Origin: Nostoc sp. CHAB 5844
GTDB taxonomy: Bacteria > Cyanobacteriota > Cyanobacteriia > Cyanobacteriales > Nostocaceae
Assembly: GCF_020829595.1 (NCBI RefSeq)
Contig: NZ_JAIVFW010000013.1
Coordinates: 62,001-126,000, forward strand
Length of the DNA stretch: 64,000 nt
Direction of reading: 5' to 3'
Shown: positions 38,169 to 48,658 of the stretch, in pieces
How the letters are laid out: the number at the start of each line of letters is the position of its first letter
Position numbering within the stretch: position 1 is the first letter of the stretch
Translations under genes and position numbers: made by a program
The notes under the pieces: generated by a model
The model's database searches: none
Seen by the model: only the letters and a program-made list of their open reading frames with translations
Told to the model about the DNA's origin: nothing

Positions 38169-38500
38169 TCCAACACCTCCTTGAGGAAAATCTATTTTTG
38201 ATTACTTCCTTAGCCATGCTCCAAAATTGACTTTGGTAAATGTACCTATCTAAAGTTGAGTTTTCTGCTTAAATGTTGAAAATTATGACATTTATGTTGT
38301 TTAACTCTTTAGATAGGTGACAAATTGATTCATCAACTTTTGGGGATAACTTAGAAGAATATGTGATTATACTCTCACAAAAAATAAATTAAACCATTTA
38401 TTTGCAGTAAATCCCTAAGCTTCGTCATCCAACTCGGATACAATCTTGTCGAGCCTGTCGTTAGTATCTTTGGCAAGATGAATTAGGAAACATTCGTCAA
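38169..38500. other. intergenic region, no gene seen
   Basis: These 332 bases are AT-rich and hold the channel gene's ribosome site (AAGGAGG on the minus strand). The right end (from about 38460) continues the Rpn-like frame upstream of 38501 (tail YLWQDELGNIRQ), which shows that the gene there has lost its front. Confidence 0.4.
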
Positions 38501-38926
38501 TTGCCGATATGGGTAGCGCTGATGGTACTGACAACTGTAGAGGAAAACCAAGCACCAGAAGAAGCTAGGTATTTGTTAACCAGAACTTGTCAAGAAGCAA
38601 CTGAGCCAGCGAGTCACGCCATAATAGAGATGATTCTCACGATTATGGTGTACAAGTTTGAACAATTAAGCAGAAGAGATGTTGAGTCTATGTTAGGAAT
38701 TACACTCAAAGAAACGAGAGTTTACCGAAAAATTAAAGAAGAAGGACGTGAGGAAGCAACAATTAATCTGATTATCCGACAGCTAACTAAGCGGTTTGGA
38801 GAACTGTCTGGAGAAATGCGCTCCTTAATTGCTGCTTTGCCTTTGCCTGTTTTGGAAGATTTGAGCGAGGCATTGTTAGATTTTACTAGTTTGGCTGATT
38901 TACAGGCTTGGTTAGACAGGCAATAA
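38501..38926 (+). pseudogene. C-terminal fragment of an Rpn/DUF4351-type protein
   Basis: The fragment has 141 codons, with only a TTG as start. The sequence matches the C-terminal half of cyanobacterial Rpn (recombination-promoting nuclease, PD-(D/E)XK) proteins with a DUF4351 end: MVYKFEQLSRRDVESMLGI, KETRVYRKIKEEGREEA and LIIRQLTKRFGELSGE, then a leucine-rich ending. Full proteins are roughly 250-300 residues and carry the nuclease domain in the missing N-terminal half. In-frame similarity continues about 35 bases upstream before a TAG, so this is a truncated copy. Confidence 0.75.
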
Positions 38927-39104
38927 ATTAAACTAACTAAACCGTATCTCTGTATGTCAATTTTCGGTGATCGCCCTCCAATTCTCAATCCAAACTAAGT
39001 AAGCATTCCCTTACTGTTGACATTCTGCTATGCAAACGTCAAGCTAGTCCACAGAACTATCGACTAGCTCCTTGGTAATTACCGCCAAAAACTACTAGTC
39101 GTAG

Positions 39105-40439
<1,335 letters not shown>

Positions 40440-40474
40440 ACTCAGTATTAAAGTTTAAGCGCTAGGATATGTTG

Positions 40475-40502
40475 ACGGGATAGGCAAACCTATCCCGTTT
40501 TG
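40475..40502 (+). terminator. intrinsic terminator of ahcY
   Basis: ACGGGATAGG (40475-40484) pairs perfectly with CCTATCCCGT (40489-40498) around CAAA, followed by a short T-run. It lies 35 bases after the ahcY stop. Confidence 0.85.
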
Positions 40503-40599
40503 GTAAATATTTATTTGGCTCACGCAAAGACGCAAAGGCAGCCACCTCCGTGCGGGGGTTCCCCCCGTTGAGGAGAGTGGCGCAAAGAAGAGGAGAAAA

Positions 40600-41067
40600 A
40601 TGAGTGAAAGTACATCTTTAACACAGCAGTGGTTAGCAGAGATTCAGGCACTCAAACGCCAGCTGGCAGAACAAAGACTTGATTTAGCAGCAGCTTGGGA
40701 AAGTGCGGAAAAATGGCGTAAACTTTATAACACCGAAGCAGAACAACGCCGTACAGACGTGCATATGTTCCAACAAACGATCGCATCTCTGAAAGCAGAT
40801 ATTCATAAACTCCAAGGTATTGAAGCTGCAACACTCGCTGACGGTAAAGCCACAGCAGCCATCCAAGCAGAAATCACCCAAATCCAAGCTGTCGAAGAAT
40901 TGCAGACAAAACTGATTGCAGCTGTTAAAGAACGCGATCGCTTATTGCAAGCATTGAAAATTGAACAAGAAAGCCACGCCCAAACACGCAAAAGCCTCAC
41001 CACTGCCTTGGGTGATGCTATTGATAGCTTGGCACGAGAACGCAGCGCCGCAGAACAGCACAGATGA
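40600..41067 (+). CDS. coiled-coil protein, unknown function
   Basis: The product has 155 residues behind AGAGGAGAAAA. Almost the whole protein is heptad-like: LTQQWLAEIQALKRQLAEQR, AAAWESAEKWRKLYNTEAEQ, QTIASLKADIHKLQ and VEELQTKLIAAVKERDRLLQ. Such proteins are common in cyanobacteria and may scaffold or bind nucleic acid, but nothing specific can be said. The short upstream gap (from 40503) contains a GC-rich dispersed repeat (about 40519-40585). Confidence 0.75.
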   Translation: MSESTSLTQQWLAEIQALKRQLAEQRLDLAAAWESAEKWRKLYNTEAEQRRTDVHMFQQTIASLKADIHKLQGIEAATLADGKATAAIQAEITQIQAVEELQTKLIAAVKERDRLLQALKIEQESHAQTRKSLTTALGDAIDSLARERSAAEQHR

Positions 41068-41258
41068 TGTACAGTATGGTTTTATAATTTATTTTTGTCT
41101 CATGAACAGAATGTCATGTATCGAGGGGAATATTTAGGAGGATGTGCCGGGGAAACCAGCAAAGATGCGATCGCCTATTTTTTCTGATTACTCTATGCCC
41201 ATTATTTGCTATTTGTCAATTCCTCAGTTTTAATCTTTTTTAATTTTTAGTCTTAACT

Positions 41259-41434
41259 AGAACTTACGCATTGACAGAAAAGCCAAAATAACAGGTAGAG
41301 TTTTCAAGGCTTATAGCTAGATTTTTCAATGATATTTTAGCGATCGCACCCAATCAAGGGTGATTGACCAAAGCCTGAAACAACGTATTGACGTTGATAC
41401 ACAAGATAGTTATTTTGTACAGTGCGTAAGTCCT
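41259..41434. mobile_element. MITE with AGGACTTACGCA-type ends (one mismatch)
   Basis: The left end is AGAACTTACGCA (41259-41270) and the right end TGCGTAAGTCCT (41423-41434), about 176 bases apart with no coding capacity. It shares its ends with the element at 47650-47773. Confidence 0.7.
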
Positions 41435-41490
41435 ATTAACTACTCACTAAAACACAGATTGAAGGTGGCGATCGCTCTTGTTGTGCTTGT

Positions 41491-42003
41491 TTATTTATGA
41501 ATGATTACAGGTGTCCCTAAAGATGCCCAATTGAATAGCCATTTAGCATGGTTAGGTGCAACATTTATGCAACCATGACTTACTGGTGTACCAAATTTTT
41601 TGTGCCAGTAGGCACCGTGAATACCGTAGTTGCCTTGGTAAAACATTGTATAAGGAACGTTGGGAACATCATAGTCTCTGCCGCGCATTCGCGCTGATTT
41701 ATGCTTAGACTGAATTTTAAAGCTACCACTACGAGTCGGAGTAGACTTTTTGCCTGTGGAAATAGTAACTGCGTACACTGGTTTTTTCCCTTCCCATGCT
41801 GTTAGCCTTTGTGTTGAGAGATTAACTTGAATCCAACGCTGCTCTGATTTTTGTAGAGTTTGGATTGTTTGTTTAATTGTCTCGTCTTTGGAAACAGCCA
41901 TTACTGTACTTGTGGCAACTCCAATCACACTCAAAGATATTGCTGCACCTACAACCAATTTTTTTAAGTGGCGCACTTGGTGAGAATCAATCAGACTTTT
42001 CAT
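41491..42003 (-). CDS. L,D-transpeptidase (YkuD domain)
   Basis: The product has 170 residues. A basic N-terminus and hydrophobic helix (KKLVVGAAISLSVIGVATS) give periplasmic export. The YkuD domain begins RWIQVNLSTQRLTAWEGKKP and carries the catalytic motif YGIHGAYWHKKFG...SHGCINV, with the active Cys and two His. These enzymes make 3-3 peptidoglycan crosslinks or attach proteins to the wall. The gene is preceded by a palindromic dispersed repeat that would lie in its leader. Confidence 0.93.
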   Translation of the reverse strand: MKSLIDSHQVRHLKKLVVGAAISLSVIGVATSTVMAVSKDETIKQTIQTLQKSEQRWIQVNLSTQRLTAWEGKKPVYAVTISTGKKSTPTRSGSFKIQSKHKSARMRGRDYDVPNVPYTMFYQGNYGIHGAYWHKKFGTPVSHGCINVAPNHAKWLFNWASLGTPVIIHK

Positions 42004-42023
42004 GATGTATGCACTCTAACGAT

Positions 42024-42130
42024 GGAGTCTAGGGAATTTTTTCCCTTCGGGTGACGCGCCTGCGTCGCTAACGCTGACGAAGATCGCCAGTCACCTGCGG
42101 AGGGAAACCCTCCCGCAGTGCTGGACTCAC
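42024..42130. repeat. palindromic dispersed repeat upstream of the L,D-transpeptidase
   Basis: The repeat contains GCGTCGCTAACGCTGACG and GAGGGAAACCCTCCCGC blocks found in many copies in Nostoc-type genomes, framed by GAGTC/GGACTC arms. It could fold into a multi-stem leader for the gene at 42003. Confidence 0.6.
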
Positions 42131-42173
42131 CTTTTTACTTTGTAGCCTAAAAATTCAGTAGGTGTGTATTTTG

Positions 42174-42806
42174 CTACGCTAAATGCTGAATTAAGTTACT
42201 TGCATATTGAGCGATCGCTTGCCAATTTTCCGCAATCACCAGCTTTTTCGGAAACAATTCACTACTCAAACCAACAGCCACAGCCCCAGCTTGGATAAAT
42301 TCTTGGGCATTTTCCAAAGTCACCCCACCTGTAGGAATTAAAGGGATATGTCCCAATGGGCCTTGTAAACTTTTGATATAACTGGCTCCTCCCACGGCTT
42401 GCACAGGAAAAACTTTCACGCAACTAGCACCTTGATGCCAAGCTGTGACAATTTCTGTAGGAGTCAGCGCCCCTGGAATAATTGGAACCTCTTTTGCCAC
42501 GGCTGCTGCAATCATTGCACCATCAATGTGGGGTGAAAATAAGAATTGCGCTCCGCAGGCGATCGCATCTTGTAGCTGCTGCACGTTGAACAGTGTACCT
42601 GTACCAATCAGACAATCTGGTAATTTCATTCGTAATTTAGCGATCAATTCGGCGGCGCGATCGCTATTCCAAGTAATTTCTATTAGCTGCATTCCTCCAG
42701 ATGCTACCGCCATTGCCATCTGTTCTCCTAATTCTATTCTTGACGCACGGATGACGGCGATCGCTCTGTTTTTTCGCAACTGTGATAACCAAACTTGATT
42801 AGACAT
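42174..42806 (-). CDS. eda: bifunctional KDPG/KHG aldolase
   Basis: The product has 210 residues from the ATG at 42806 (MSNQVWLSQLRKNR); a frame 19 residues longer starts at 42863 and is less like the family. Class I aldolase features are visible: AIAVIRASRIELGEQMA with the catalytic Glu, IGTGTLFNVQQLQDAIACGA, and SCVKVFPVQAVGGASYIKSL with the Schiff-base Lys, then LIPTGGVTLENAQEFIQAGA. It cleaves 2-keto-3-deoxy-6-phosphogluconate to pyruvate and glyceraldehyde 3-phosphate in the Entner-Doudoroff pathway. No edd is adjacent. Confidence 0.92.
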   Translation of the reverse strand: MSNQVWLSQLRKNRAIAVIRASRIELGEQMAMAVASGGMQLIEITWNSDRAAELIAKLRMKLPDCLIGTGTLFNVQQLQDAIACGAQFLFSPHIDGAMIAAAVAKEVPIIPGALTPTEIVTAWHQGASCVKVFPVQAVGGASYIKSLQGPLGHIPLIPTGGVTLENAQEFIQAGAVAVGLSSELFPKKLVIAENWQAIAQYASNLIQHLA

Positions 42807-43036
42807 TCTCACTGGGACTTGAAACAAGGCATGAAAATCTTCACTACCAGCGTGACACATCATAGAGAGGAAACGGAGCAGAGGGCAGGGAGCAGAGACA
42901 AAAATTCCTCTGCCTTTTAACAGTTTTTTAGAAACTTGCCTGTTGCCTCAAGCTATGCGATATTTAACATACATCACTAAATCTATCGAATTACCGTATT
43001 TATTTAATTCAGAGTTAGCCTCCAGGAGTAATCGAA

Positions 43037-43306
43037 ATGACAATTGCGCCGCAGAACACAGCAGTATCCTTAACTATCAGCATGGACAATTCTCAGAGCG
43101 TTAATCAAGTCTTATGGCTTCCTGTGCGACTGGGTACAGCATTTCTGCGGCGATTGTGGTGGCACACTAAAGGCTATGGAATAATTTTCAGCATCATGTT
43201 TTTGACCTTGATGAGTTTAATTTTCCTTAGTATTCATTGGTCTTACCGCAAGCTATTGATAGTTCCAACACCGCAAGATGAATTAGATTTGGAGAGTAGC
43301 AAGTGA
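43037..43306 (+). CDS. small single-pass membrane protein upstream of a PhnD-like gene
   Basis: The product has 89 residues, start behind CCAGGAGTAATCGAA. A basic stretch (RLGTAFLRRLWWHTKG) precedes one membrane helix (IIFSIMFLTLMSLIFLSIHW, about 51-70) and an acidic C-terminus. Its stop overlaps the next gene's GTG start, so the two are coupled. I do not know the family; it may be a membrane anchor or partner for the binding protein. Confidence 0.65.
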   Translation: MTIAPQNTAVSLTISMDNSQSVNQVLWLPVRLGTAFLRRLWWHTKGYGIIFSIMFLTLMSLIFLSIHWSYRKLLIVPTPQDELDLESSK

Positions 43307-44115
43307 CTGAACTAACAAAGCTGCGGGTTATATCTTACTTGGCTCCTAATTGGTTCTGGTTTTACGAAGCAATTGTGGCTTATCTAGGTCGTGTTTTGAA
43401 AGTCGAAACCCAACTGCAAGCAAGTAAACATGACCCACTGGAAGACCCAATACTATTAACAAACCAACTAGACCTAGCATTTATTTGTGGATTACCTTTG
43501 GTTAGATATAGTCAAGTAGCAGCAAATCAGTTACAACCTGTAGTTGCTCCAGTCATGGAAGCGCCACGTTATCAAAACCGTCCAATTTACTTTACGGATG
43601 TGATTGTCAATGCAGACAGTCAACTGTTTAGTTTTGCAGACTTGGCTGGTAAAACGCTGTGTTACAACGACCGTGGCTCTAACAGTGGCTATAATCTGCT
43701 GCGACATCGGTTAGTACAAGGTCAACACCCGAAAAACTTTTTTGCTCAGACAATCCAATCAGGATTTCACCAGCGTTCAATACGTTGGGTAGTAGAGGGA
43801 CTGGCAGATTGTGCAGGTATTGATAGTGTCGTTTTGGAACAAGAACTACGAGATTTTCCCGACTTATCTAAGCATCTGCGAGTAGTAGAAGTCATTGGCC
43901 CATGTCCGATGCCACCTTTAGTAGCTGCACAACATCTAGATAAATTACTGATTCAGCAGATTCAAGCAGCGCTACTTCAACCAGATACAGAACTCCAAGC
44001 CGCAATGAAAAAAGTCGGTGTGAAGCGCTTTGCTGCTGTAGATTGGTCAGAGTATGAGGCGATCGCTACAATCTACAATACTGCGATTCATGCAGGATAT
44101 GAAGTCATAGGCTAA
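43303..44115 (+). CDS. PhnD/SsuA-type substrate-binding protein without a signal peptide
   Basis: The product has 270 residues with a GTG start overlapping the upstream stop (GTGA). It has the PhnD-like phosphonate/phosphite-binding fold: RVISYLAPNWFWFYEAIVAYL, then QLDLAFICGLPLVRY, FADLAGKTLCYNDRGSNSGY, and GLADCAGIDSVVLEQEL. Members are usually exported and feed an ABC transporter. Here no signal peptide is present and no permease or ATPase gene is next to it, so it may act in the cytoplasm or be exported through its small membrane partner. The ligand is unknown. Confidence 0.82.
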   Translation: MTELTKLRVISYLAPNWFWFYEAIVAYLGRVLKVETQLQASKHDPLEDPILLTNQLDLAFICGLPLVRYSQVAANQLQPVVAPVMEAPRYQNRPIYFTDVIVNADSQLFSFADLAGKTLCYNDRGSNSGYNLLRHRLVQGQHPKNFFAQTIQSGFHQRSIRWVVEGLADCAGIDSVVLEQELRDFPDLSKHLRVVEVIGPCPMPPLVAAQHLDKLLIQQIQAALLQPDTELQAAMKKVGVKRFAAVDWSEYEAIATIYNTAIHAGYEVIG

Positions 44116-44136
44116 TTTAGCAAAGTGGCGCTCAAA

Positions 44137-44766
44137 TTAAATGTTTAAATCGCGCAGCGCCAAACGAATTTGCTCCAAACGCCTGCGATTAACACCAAGA
44201 TCTGATTGTCCTACACGAGATGCTGAACGCAGATGAATTACTGACTCATTGGGAGGAAAATAAAATTCCACATCATCAACAAATTTGAAGATACGGCTTC
44301 TAGACAGAGTATGAATATAATTATTTGTCTGTTCTATCACTTCTGTTCGGGGAACAACCGTGAGAACTTTGAGTAGGGTTTTTCGCGCTGTATCACGGTC
44401 TACATGATAAGTAATCGGATCAATGGCGTGTTTGGCATCAGCATCTTGACTGAGAACACAGTTTGGCGAACTCGGACAAGAAGTTATATCGTGTCCGGTG
44501 AAAGACTGATCATTAAGGCAGCTTCAGGTGCAGAGGAGCAGAGGAGCAGGGGAGCAGAGGGGAGGGGTTTTTGGGTTCTCTGCATAGATTCGGGAATTAT
44601 AACTAATTACCCGGACATGATATTAGATGACCATGATTAATTCCCAAGCTAGAAGCGTCAGCCCAAGTAGCAGCAGGTAGGATGAAACTACTAGATATGG
44701 TAATAAATATTACAAAAGCTATATTCAACAGATGTCGCTGTGTAACCGCTGTTAGCAAACGAATCA
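44137..44766 (-). pseudogene. DUF1499 protein gene split by an insertion
   Basis: The front (ATG at 44766) encodes a signal peptide and start: MIRLLTAVTQRHLLNIAFVI, then ATWADASSLGINHGHLISCP. The rest of the family sequence (SCPSSPNCVLSQ, FKFVDDVEFYFPPNESVIH, RSASRVGQSDLGVNRRR) lies at about 44137-44490 in another frame. Removing 139 bases (44479-44617) restores ...HLISCPSSPNCV... in one frame, which proves an insertion. DUF1499 proteins are small exported proteins of unknown function. The back half alone has no proper start. Confidence 0.85.
44479..44611. mobile_element. short non-coding insertion (MITE-like) inside the DUF1499 gene
   Basis: The segment is bracketed by CGGACA at 44473-44478 and 44612-44617, a likely 6-bp target duplication. 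Near its ends AGTTATA occurs in inverted orientation. It contains a GGAGCAGAGGAGCAG-type heptamer-like repeat. It has no coding capacity. Confidence 0.65.
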
Positions 44767-44817
44767 TGATCAATCTACTCCTCAATGTTGAAATAGCACT
44801 CAACTATTTTCGGTCAT

Positions 44818-46119
44818 TTAGGATGCCTGCTGCCTTCGAGTTGTGATGAAAGTAGTCACCTTTTGTGTTGCAGTTGCAATTGCATAAATCTGACTTTGTT
44901 TTTCACTACGCCCAACAGCGTCTCGATATACCTGCTCAAATAAGACTCGTTGAGCATGACTACCACCTATCCGATGCAACAGTGGCAATACTATTTTTAA
45001 TTCAGTTTTAGCTATTGAATAGTCACCTTTCGCATGAGCAACCATACCTCTGGCAGTCGGAATTGCCACTTCTAACCAATTCTGACGCAAGTATGGATTA
45101 ATGCTCAGAGCATATTTTTGCATACTTACATACATTTCGTTTACCCAGTCAAATTGTCTGGCTCTGGCTAAGGCATAGATATAGTGCAAATCTTGAAAGG
45201 GCAAAGCATGTTCGTCAATACGTGGAAAAAGATAAGTACTTAAATCTTGCCAACGACTACCGACATTGACACCGCGCAACTCTAGCCTTAATAACAATGC
45301 GATCGCTCCTACCTGGTCTTTAGGAGACTCTTTTCTCGCCTGACCCCACACATGAGTATCGTACAGAGCTAATACCTTTTGCATATCGCCTCGCTCTAGG
45401 TTATAAAGCGCCACATGCCACCAATTATGTGTGTATAGCATAGAGTTGCAGTTTTCCCAGGTATCAGCTAGGCTCTCCATCCAAGCGATGCCCTCGTCTA
45501 CTCTGCCTTGCGTTTCCATAACATGGGCAACTGCATGATGCGCCCAAGGGTCACGGCGATTCATGGCTGTTGCTTTTCGACCCATTGCTTCTGCTTTTTC
45601 TAGTTGATGGCATTGTTCTAACCCAAATGCCACCATACCGTATAGATAATGATTGTCTGGATTAGCGGGTAGAACCTGTTGGGCAATTTTGAGTAGTCTT
45701 TCTTTGTTGCCTAAATAGAAATAGTGATATTGCCCCTGCTGCACAGAAATTAGATCACGAGGGTAACTTGAGGCTAATTCTTCATGTAAGGCGATCGCTT
45801 GATCAATTGCCCCCAGCGCCCAAGTTGCGATCGCCTGGATGTACAATCGTTCTCGTTTTGTGATCCCGACTAAATGGCATTGAGCCGCTTGCAGATAAGG
45901 TCTAGCTTGCTTCCACGCCAGAGCATTTTCTTGAGTCAGGTAATAGGCCGCTATATAGGCATAAACCATTGCACAGCCTGGATCTGCTTTCACAGCTTTG
46001 AGAATCTCAGCTTCAGCATCTTTGCCATAACTTAGGGATTGTTCTATAAACTGGTTGATGGCTGCGATCGCTGCTGGTGAATCTGTTGTAACTTCAAGTC
46101 CTTGCGCGTCTTTTAGCAT
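44818..46119 (-). CDS. tetratricopeptide protein of the TTC38 type
   Basis: The product has 433 residues. It has regular helical repeats and the family's aromatic/His motifs: AEILKAVKADPGCAMVYAYI, DPWAHHAVAHVMETQGRVDE, and SMLYTHNWWHVALYNLERGD. The latter two are characteristic of TTC38-like proteins, found from bacteria to man with no known biochemical role. It is cytoplasmic, with no signal peptide. It lies between the broken DUF1499 gene and the truncated esterase gene. Confidence 0.85.
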   Translation of the reverse strand: MLKDAQGLEVTTDSPAAIAAINQFIEQSLSYGKDAEAEILKAVKADPGCAMVYAYIAAYYLTQENALAWKQARPYLQAAQCHLVGITKRERLYIQAIATWALGAIDQAIALHEELASSYPRDLISVQQGQYHYFYLGNKERLLKIAQQVLPANPDNHYLYGMVAFGLEQCHQLEKAEAMGRKATAMNRRDPWAHHAVAHVMETQGRVDEGIAWMESLADTWENCNSMLYTHNWWHVALYNLERGDMQKVLALYDTHVWGQARKESPKDQVGAIALLLRLELRGVNVGSRWQDLSTYLFPRIDEHALPFQDLHYIYALARARQFDWVNEMYVSMQKYALSINPYLRQNWLEVAIPTARGMVAHAKGDYSIAKTELKIVLPLLHRIGGSHAQRVLFEQVYRDAVGRSEKQSQIYAIATATQKVTTFITTRRQQAS

Positions 46120-46339
46120 TGTTTATTCCTGGCTGTACGGTTAGCAACGGGGGTCAAGCACTTGCCAACCCACCAAACTTTTAGAGTTTACGAATAAAAC
46201 ATCACTAACTCGATAGATTTACCGTATTTATTTTTTTGAGTATGTCACAACTGAGGTAAAAATCGCAAGACCATGCTTCAAGTTTCACGGCTACGTCTTC
46301 CCATAGAGGGATTAATCCATCTTGCACCATTCACCATTA

Positions 46340-46994
46340 GTCAGATGGAACAGGAGTTAGAAATTTTTATGCTGAGATGTATTACCGCTCAATGTTTCAA
46401 GAACGGGTCTCATCTTGGAATTTACGCGATCGCCATATGGCAGAAACCCTAGACCAACTAGTTGCCCATTTTGATCAGCAAGGACAAAAAACCAAAGTGG
46501 TTGTTTGGGAACACAACTCTCACTTAGGCGATGCCAGAGCAACTGAGATGAAAAGAATGGGTGAACTCAATGTTGGTCAATTAGTGCGCGAACGTTATGG
46601 AAATGATGCTGTGTTAGTTGGGTTTAGTACATACACAGGTACAGTTACCGCTGCTTCTCATTGGGGAGGAAGCACCGAACTCAAGCAAGTTCGCGCTGCT
46701 TTACCAGAAAGTTACGAAGCAATATTTCATCAGACTGGAATACCGCAGTTTTTACTAATTCTCAGAGGCGATAATCCTGCTATTGAGGCTCTTAGAGAAC
46801 CACGTTTAGAAAGGGCAATTGGTGTAATTTACCGTTCAGAAACCGAGCGCATTAGCCATTATTTTGATGCTTGTCTTCCTGAGCAATTTGATGCCGTCAT
46901 CCACATTGATGATACTAGGGGCGTTCAACCTCTAGACCGTACCCCTCATTGGAAAATGGGTGAACCACCAGAAACTTTTCCCTCCGCGCTTTAA
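46340..46994 (+). pseudogene. C-terminal half of an erythromycin-esterase family protein
   Basis: The best frame starts ATG at 46377 (205 residues), but similarity begins slightly earlier (VRNFYAEMYYRSM). It carries the family's NLRDRHMAETLDQL, VVVWEHNSHLGDARATEM and VGFSTYTGTVTAASHWGG. Complete Ere-like proteins are about 400-450 residues, and the N-terminal half with the first His/Glu residues is missing. So it is a fragment with no expected esterase activity. Confidence 0.82.
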
Positions 46995-47066
46995 TTATTA
47001 AGACCGCAGGGGAAAATAACTTTTGACTGTGGACTATTGACAAATGACTAAATACTTACTCAAGCT

Positions 47067-47645
47067 ATGAAACAAAATCTTGAGCATTTAAGGATAGGAA
47101 AGCGTTTAGCAAGAAATTGGTGGACACTCGCATTGCGAGGAATACTGGCCATCATATTTGGTTTAGCCGCACTATTTTGGCCAGAGATTACCTTAACAGT
47201 ATTAGTATTTTTCTTTGCTACCTTTGCGCTAGGTGGTGGTATTTTATTAGCGATCGCTGGATTTAAAGATCATCTAACCAATATCCACGGGTGGTTGTTG
47301 GTCATTGAAGGAGCAATTGGGGTTGCGGTCGGAGTTATGGCATTTATTTGGCCGGCTATCACTGCATTAGTATTGCTTTATTTAATAGCCGCTTGGGCAA
47401 TTATCACTGGTATTTTTGAGATTATTGCAGCTAATCATCTGCGCCAAGAAATTGAAAATGAATGGTTGCTAATAGCAGCTGGCATTGCATCTCTAATTTT
47501 CGGACTCTTACTGATTATCTGGCCTGTAGCTGGATCATTAGCAATTTTATGGATAATGGCTGCTTATGCGATTGTCTTTGGAGTTCTCATGTTGCTTTTG
47601 GCTTTCAGGCTAAGGAAGTGGGGCGAGCAACGCAGACTGCTTTAA
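47067..47645 (+). CDS. HdeD/DUF308 family membrane protein
   Basis: The product has 192 residues with six hydrophobic helices in pairs (LALRGILAIIFGLAALFWP, then TVLVFFFATFALGGGILLAI; LLVIEGAIGVAVGVMAFIWP; LLIAAGIASLIFGLLLIIWP). The repeated I-x-FG-x-A-x-x-WP signature marks HdeD-like proteins. It is a paralogue of the protein at 31536, with a more regular WP motif. Role in cyanobacteria unknown. Confidence 0.92.
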   Translation: MKQNLEHLRIGKRLARNWWTLALRGILAIIFGLAALFWPEITLTVLVFFFATFALGGGILLAIAGFKDHLTNIHGWLLVIEGAIGVAVGVMAFIWPAITALVLLYLIAAWAIITGIFEIIAANHLRQEIENEWLLIAAGIASLIFGLLLIIWPVAGSLAILWIMAAYAIVFGVLMLLLAFRLRKWGEQRRLL

Positions 47646-47649
47646 ATAC

Positions 47650-47773
47650 AGGACTTACGCAAAAATTGCCACAAAGCTTAATTTATCGAATCGCCCTGAC
47701 GCTCCTTCGTCGCTAACGCCACTTTGCCAGATGCTCGTTAGCGCCAAGAATTCGTAGAGTGTGCGTAAGTCCT
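47650..47773. mobile_element. MITE with perfect 12-bp inverted ends
   Basis: AGGACTTACGCA (47650-47661) and TGCGTAAGTCCT (47762-47773) are exact inverted ends of a 124-bp non-coding element. Its middle (about 47693-47745) contains CTTCGTCGCTAACGCC-type small dispersed repeat, a nested insertion. Confidence 0.82.
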
Positions 47774-47809
47774 ATAAATTATTTCCTCTGCAAGCCTTGG
47801 GTAATAAGT

Positions 47810-48652
47810 TTAAGGAGCATTATTCGTAACTACTAGTACAGGTTTATTACGATACTTTGCTTGTAGCTGCTTCCGCACATTTACATCCCAACTCAAGTCA
47901 TAATCTCGCTCTAAGTCGGCGATGATTAAAGGACGTAGGACACCTGAAACCGCTATTTTTTCTCCTGGCTTAACTTTTGCTTGTGGCTTTGTATGCAATA
48001 CAAGTAAATCTTCTCCACCTAACAACTTGTCTTCATCTAGGGTGTATGCCACTGGACTATTAATGTCTTCGACTTCGCCTGTGACTGTTAGCCTTTTACC
48101 ATAGTATGTGCTGGGATTGGTAGTCAGTTCACCTGGGTTAGGAGATAAAGCTAATGACTTGGCAACAATCACAGGTTGATCTTCATGATCTCTGTAATAC
48201 TCGGACTGCAAATCTAATTTATAATCTTGATTGATTTGTGCTAAGTCAAATCTGCGAACTTGCCCAGTGATTTGAATGGGGATGTTATTGGTACTGGGTA
48301 ATGTAAAAGGCTGACCTGTGGCGTTAATGACGAGAATATTTTGATTATCAAATAGTTCTTTATCGTTAACTGTAAAGCTTGTAGGGCCAATTAATCTAAT
48401 CGGTTGAGTTCTAATTGTGACACTTTTACCGATGAGTTCATCTGTTTTGTCTGTTACTTCTTCAACTTCGTTATCGACTACTTCTCGACTTACTTGGTTG
48501 CGTTGTTGTTGTAGCGTTGCAGGAGTTATCGCCTGTGGTTCGTTATAACCACATGCAGGAAGTACTATTGCCATTAATGCTATAGCGATCGCAGCTTTAG
48601 TCTGCCAAAGCTTTTGAATCCAACTAGTATAAATAACACTTTTATAATTCAC
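47810..48652 (-). CDS. putative lipoprotein with two repeated domains
   Basis: The product has 280 residues from the GTG at 48652, ten bases after AGGAG; a TTG at 48658 is closer to the ribosome site and less likely. It has a signal helix (AAIAIALMAIVLPAC) with lipobox LPAC, so the protein is probably a membrane lipoprotein facing the periplasm. Two similar halves follow, each with a GKSVTIRTQPIRLIG / GKRLTVTGEVEDI strand set, a FDLAQINQDYKLDL / LIIADLERDYDLSW motif and a closing KPVLVV-type strand. The halves look like OB-like beta domains. Family not named. Confidence 0.72.
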   Translation of the reverse strand: MNYKSVIYTSWIQKLWQTKAAIAIALMAIVLPACGYNEPQAITPATLQQQRNQVSREVVDNEVEEVTDKTDELIGKSVTIRTQPIRLIGPTSFTVNDKELFDNQNILVINATGQPFTLPSTNNIPIQITGQVRRFDLAQINQDYKLDLQSEYYRDHEDQPVIVAKSLALSPNPGELTTNPSTYYGKRLTVTGEVEDINSPVAYTLDEDKLLGGEDLLVLHTKPQAKVKPGEKIAVSGVLRPLIIADLERDYDLSWDVNVRKQLQAKYRNKPVLVVTNNAP

Positions 48653-48658
48653 AATCAA

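Noticed and set aside
42024-42130. Riboswitch before the L,D-transpeptidase
   Set aside because: The folded sequence is the common dispersed palindrome of Nostoc-type genomes. I could not find the conserved core of a known class.
44404-44640. Plus-strand frame across the broken DUF1499 gene
   Set aside because: It reads through the insertion and repeat and has no family resemblance. The minus-strand DUF1499 halves explain the sequence.
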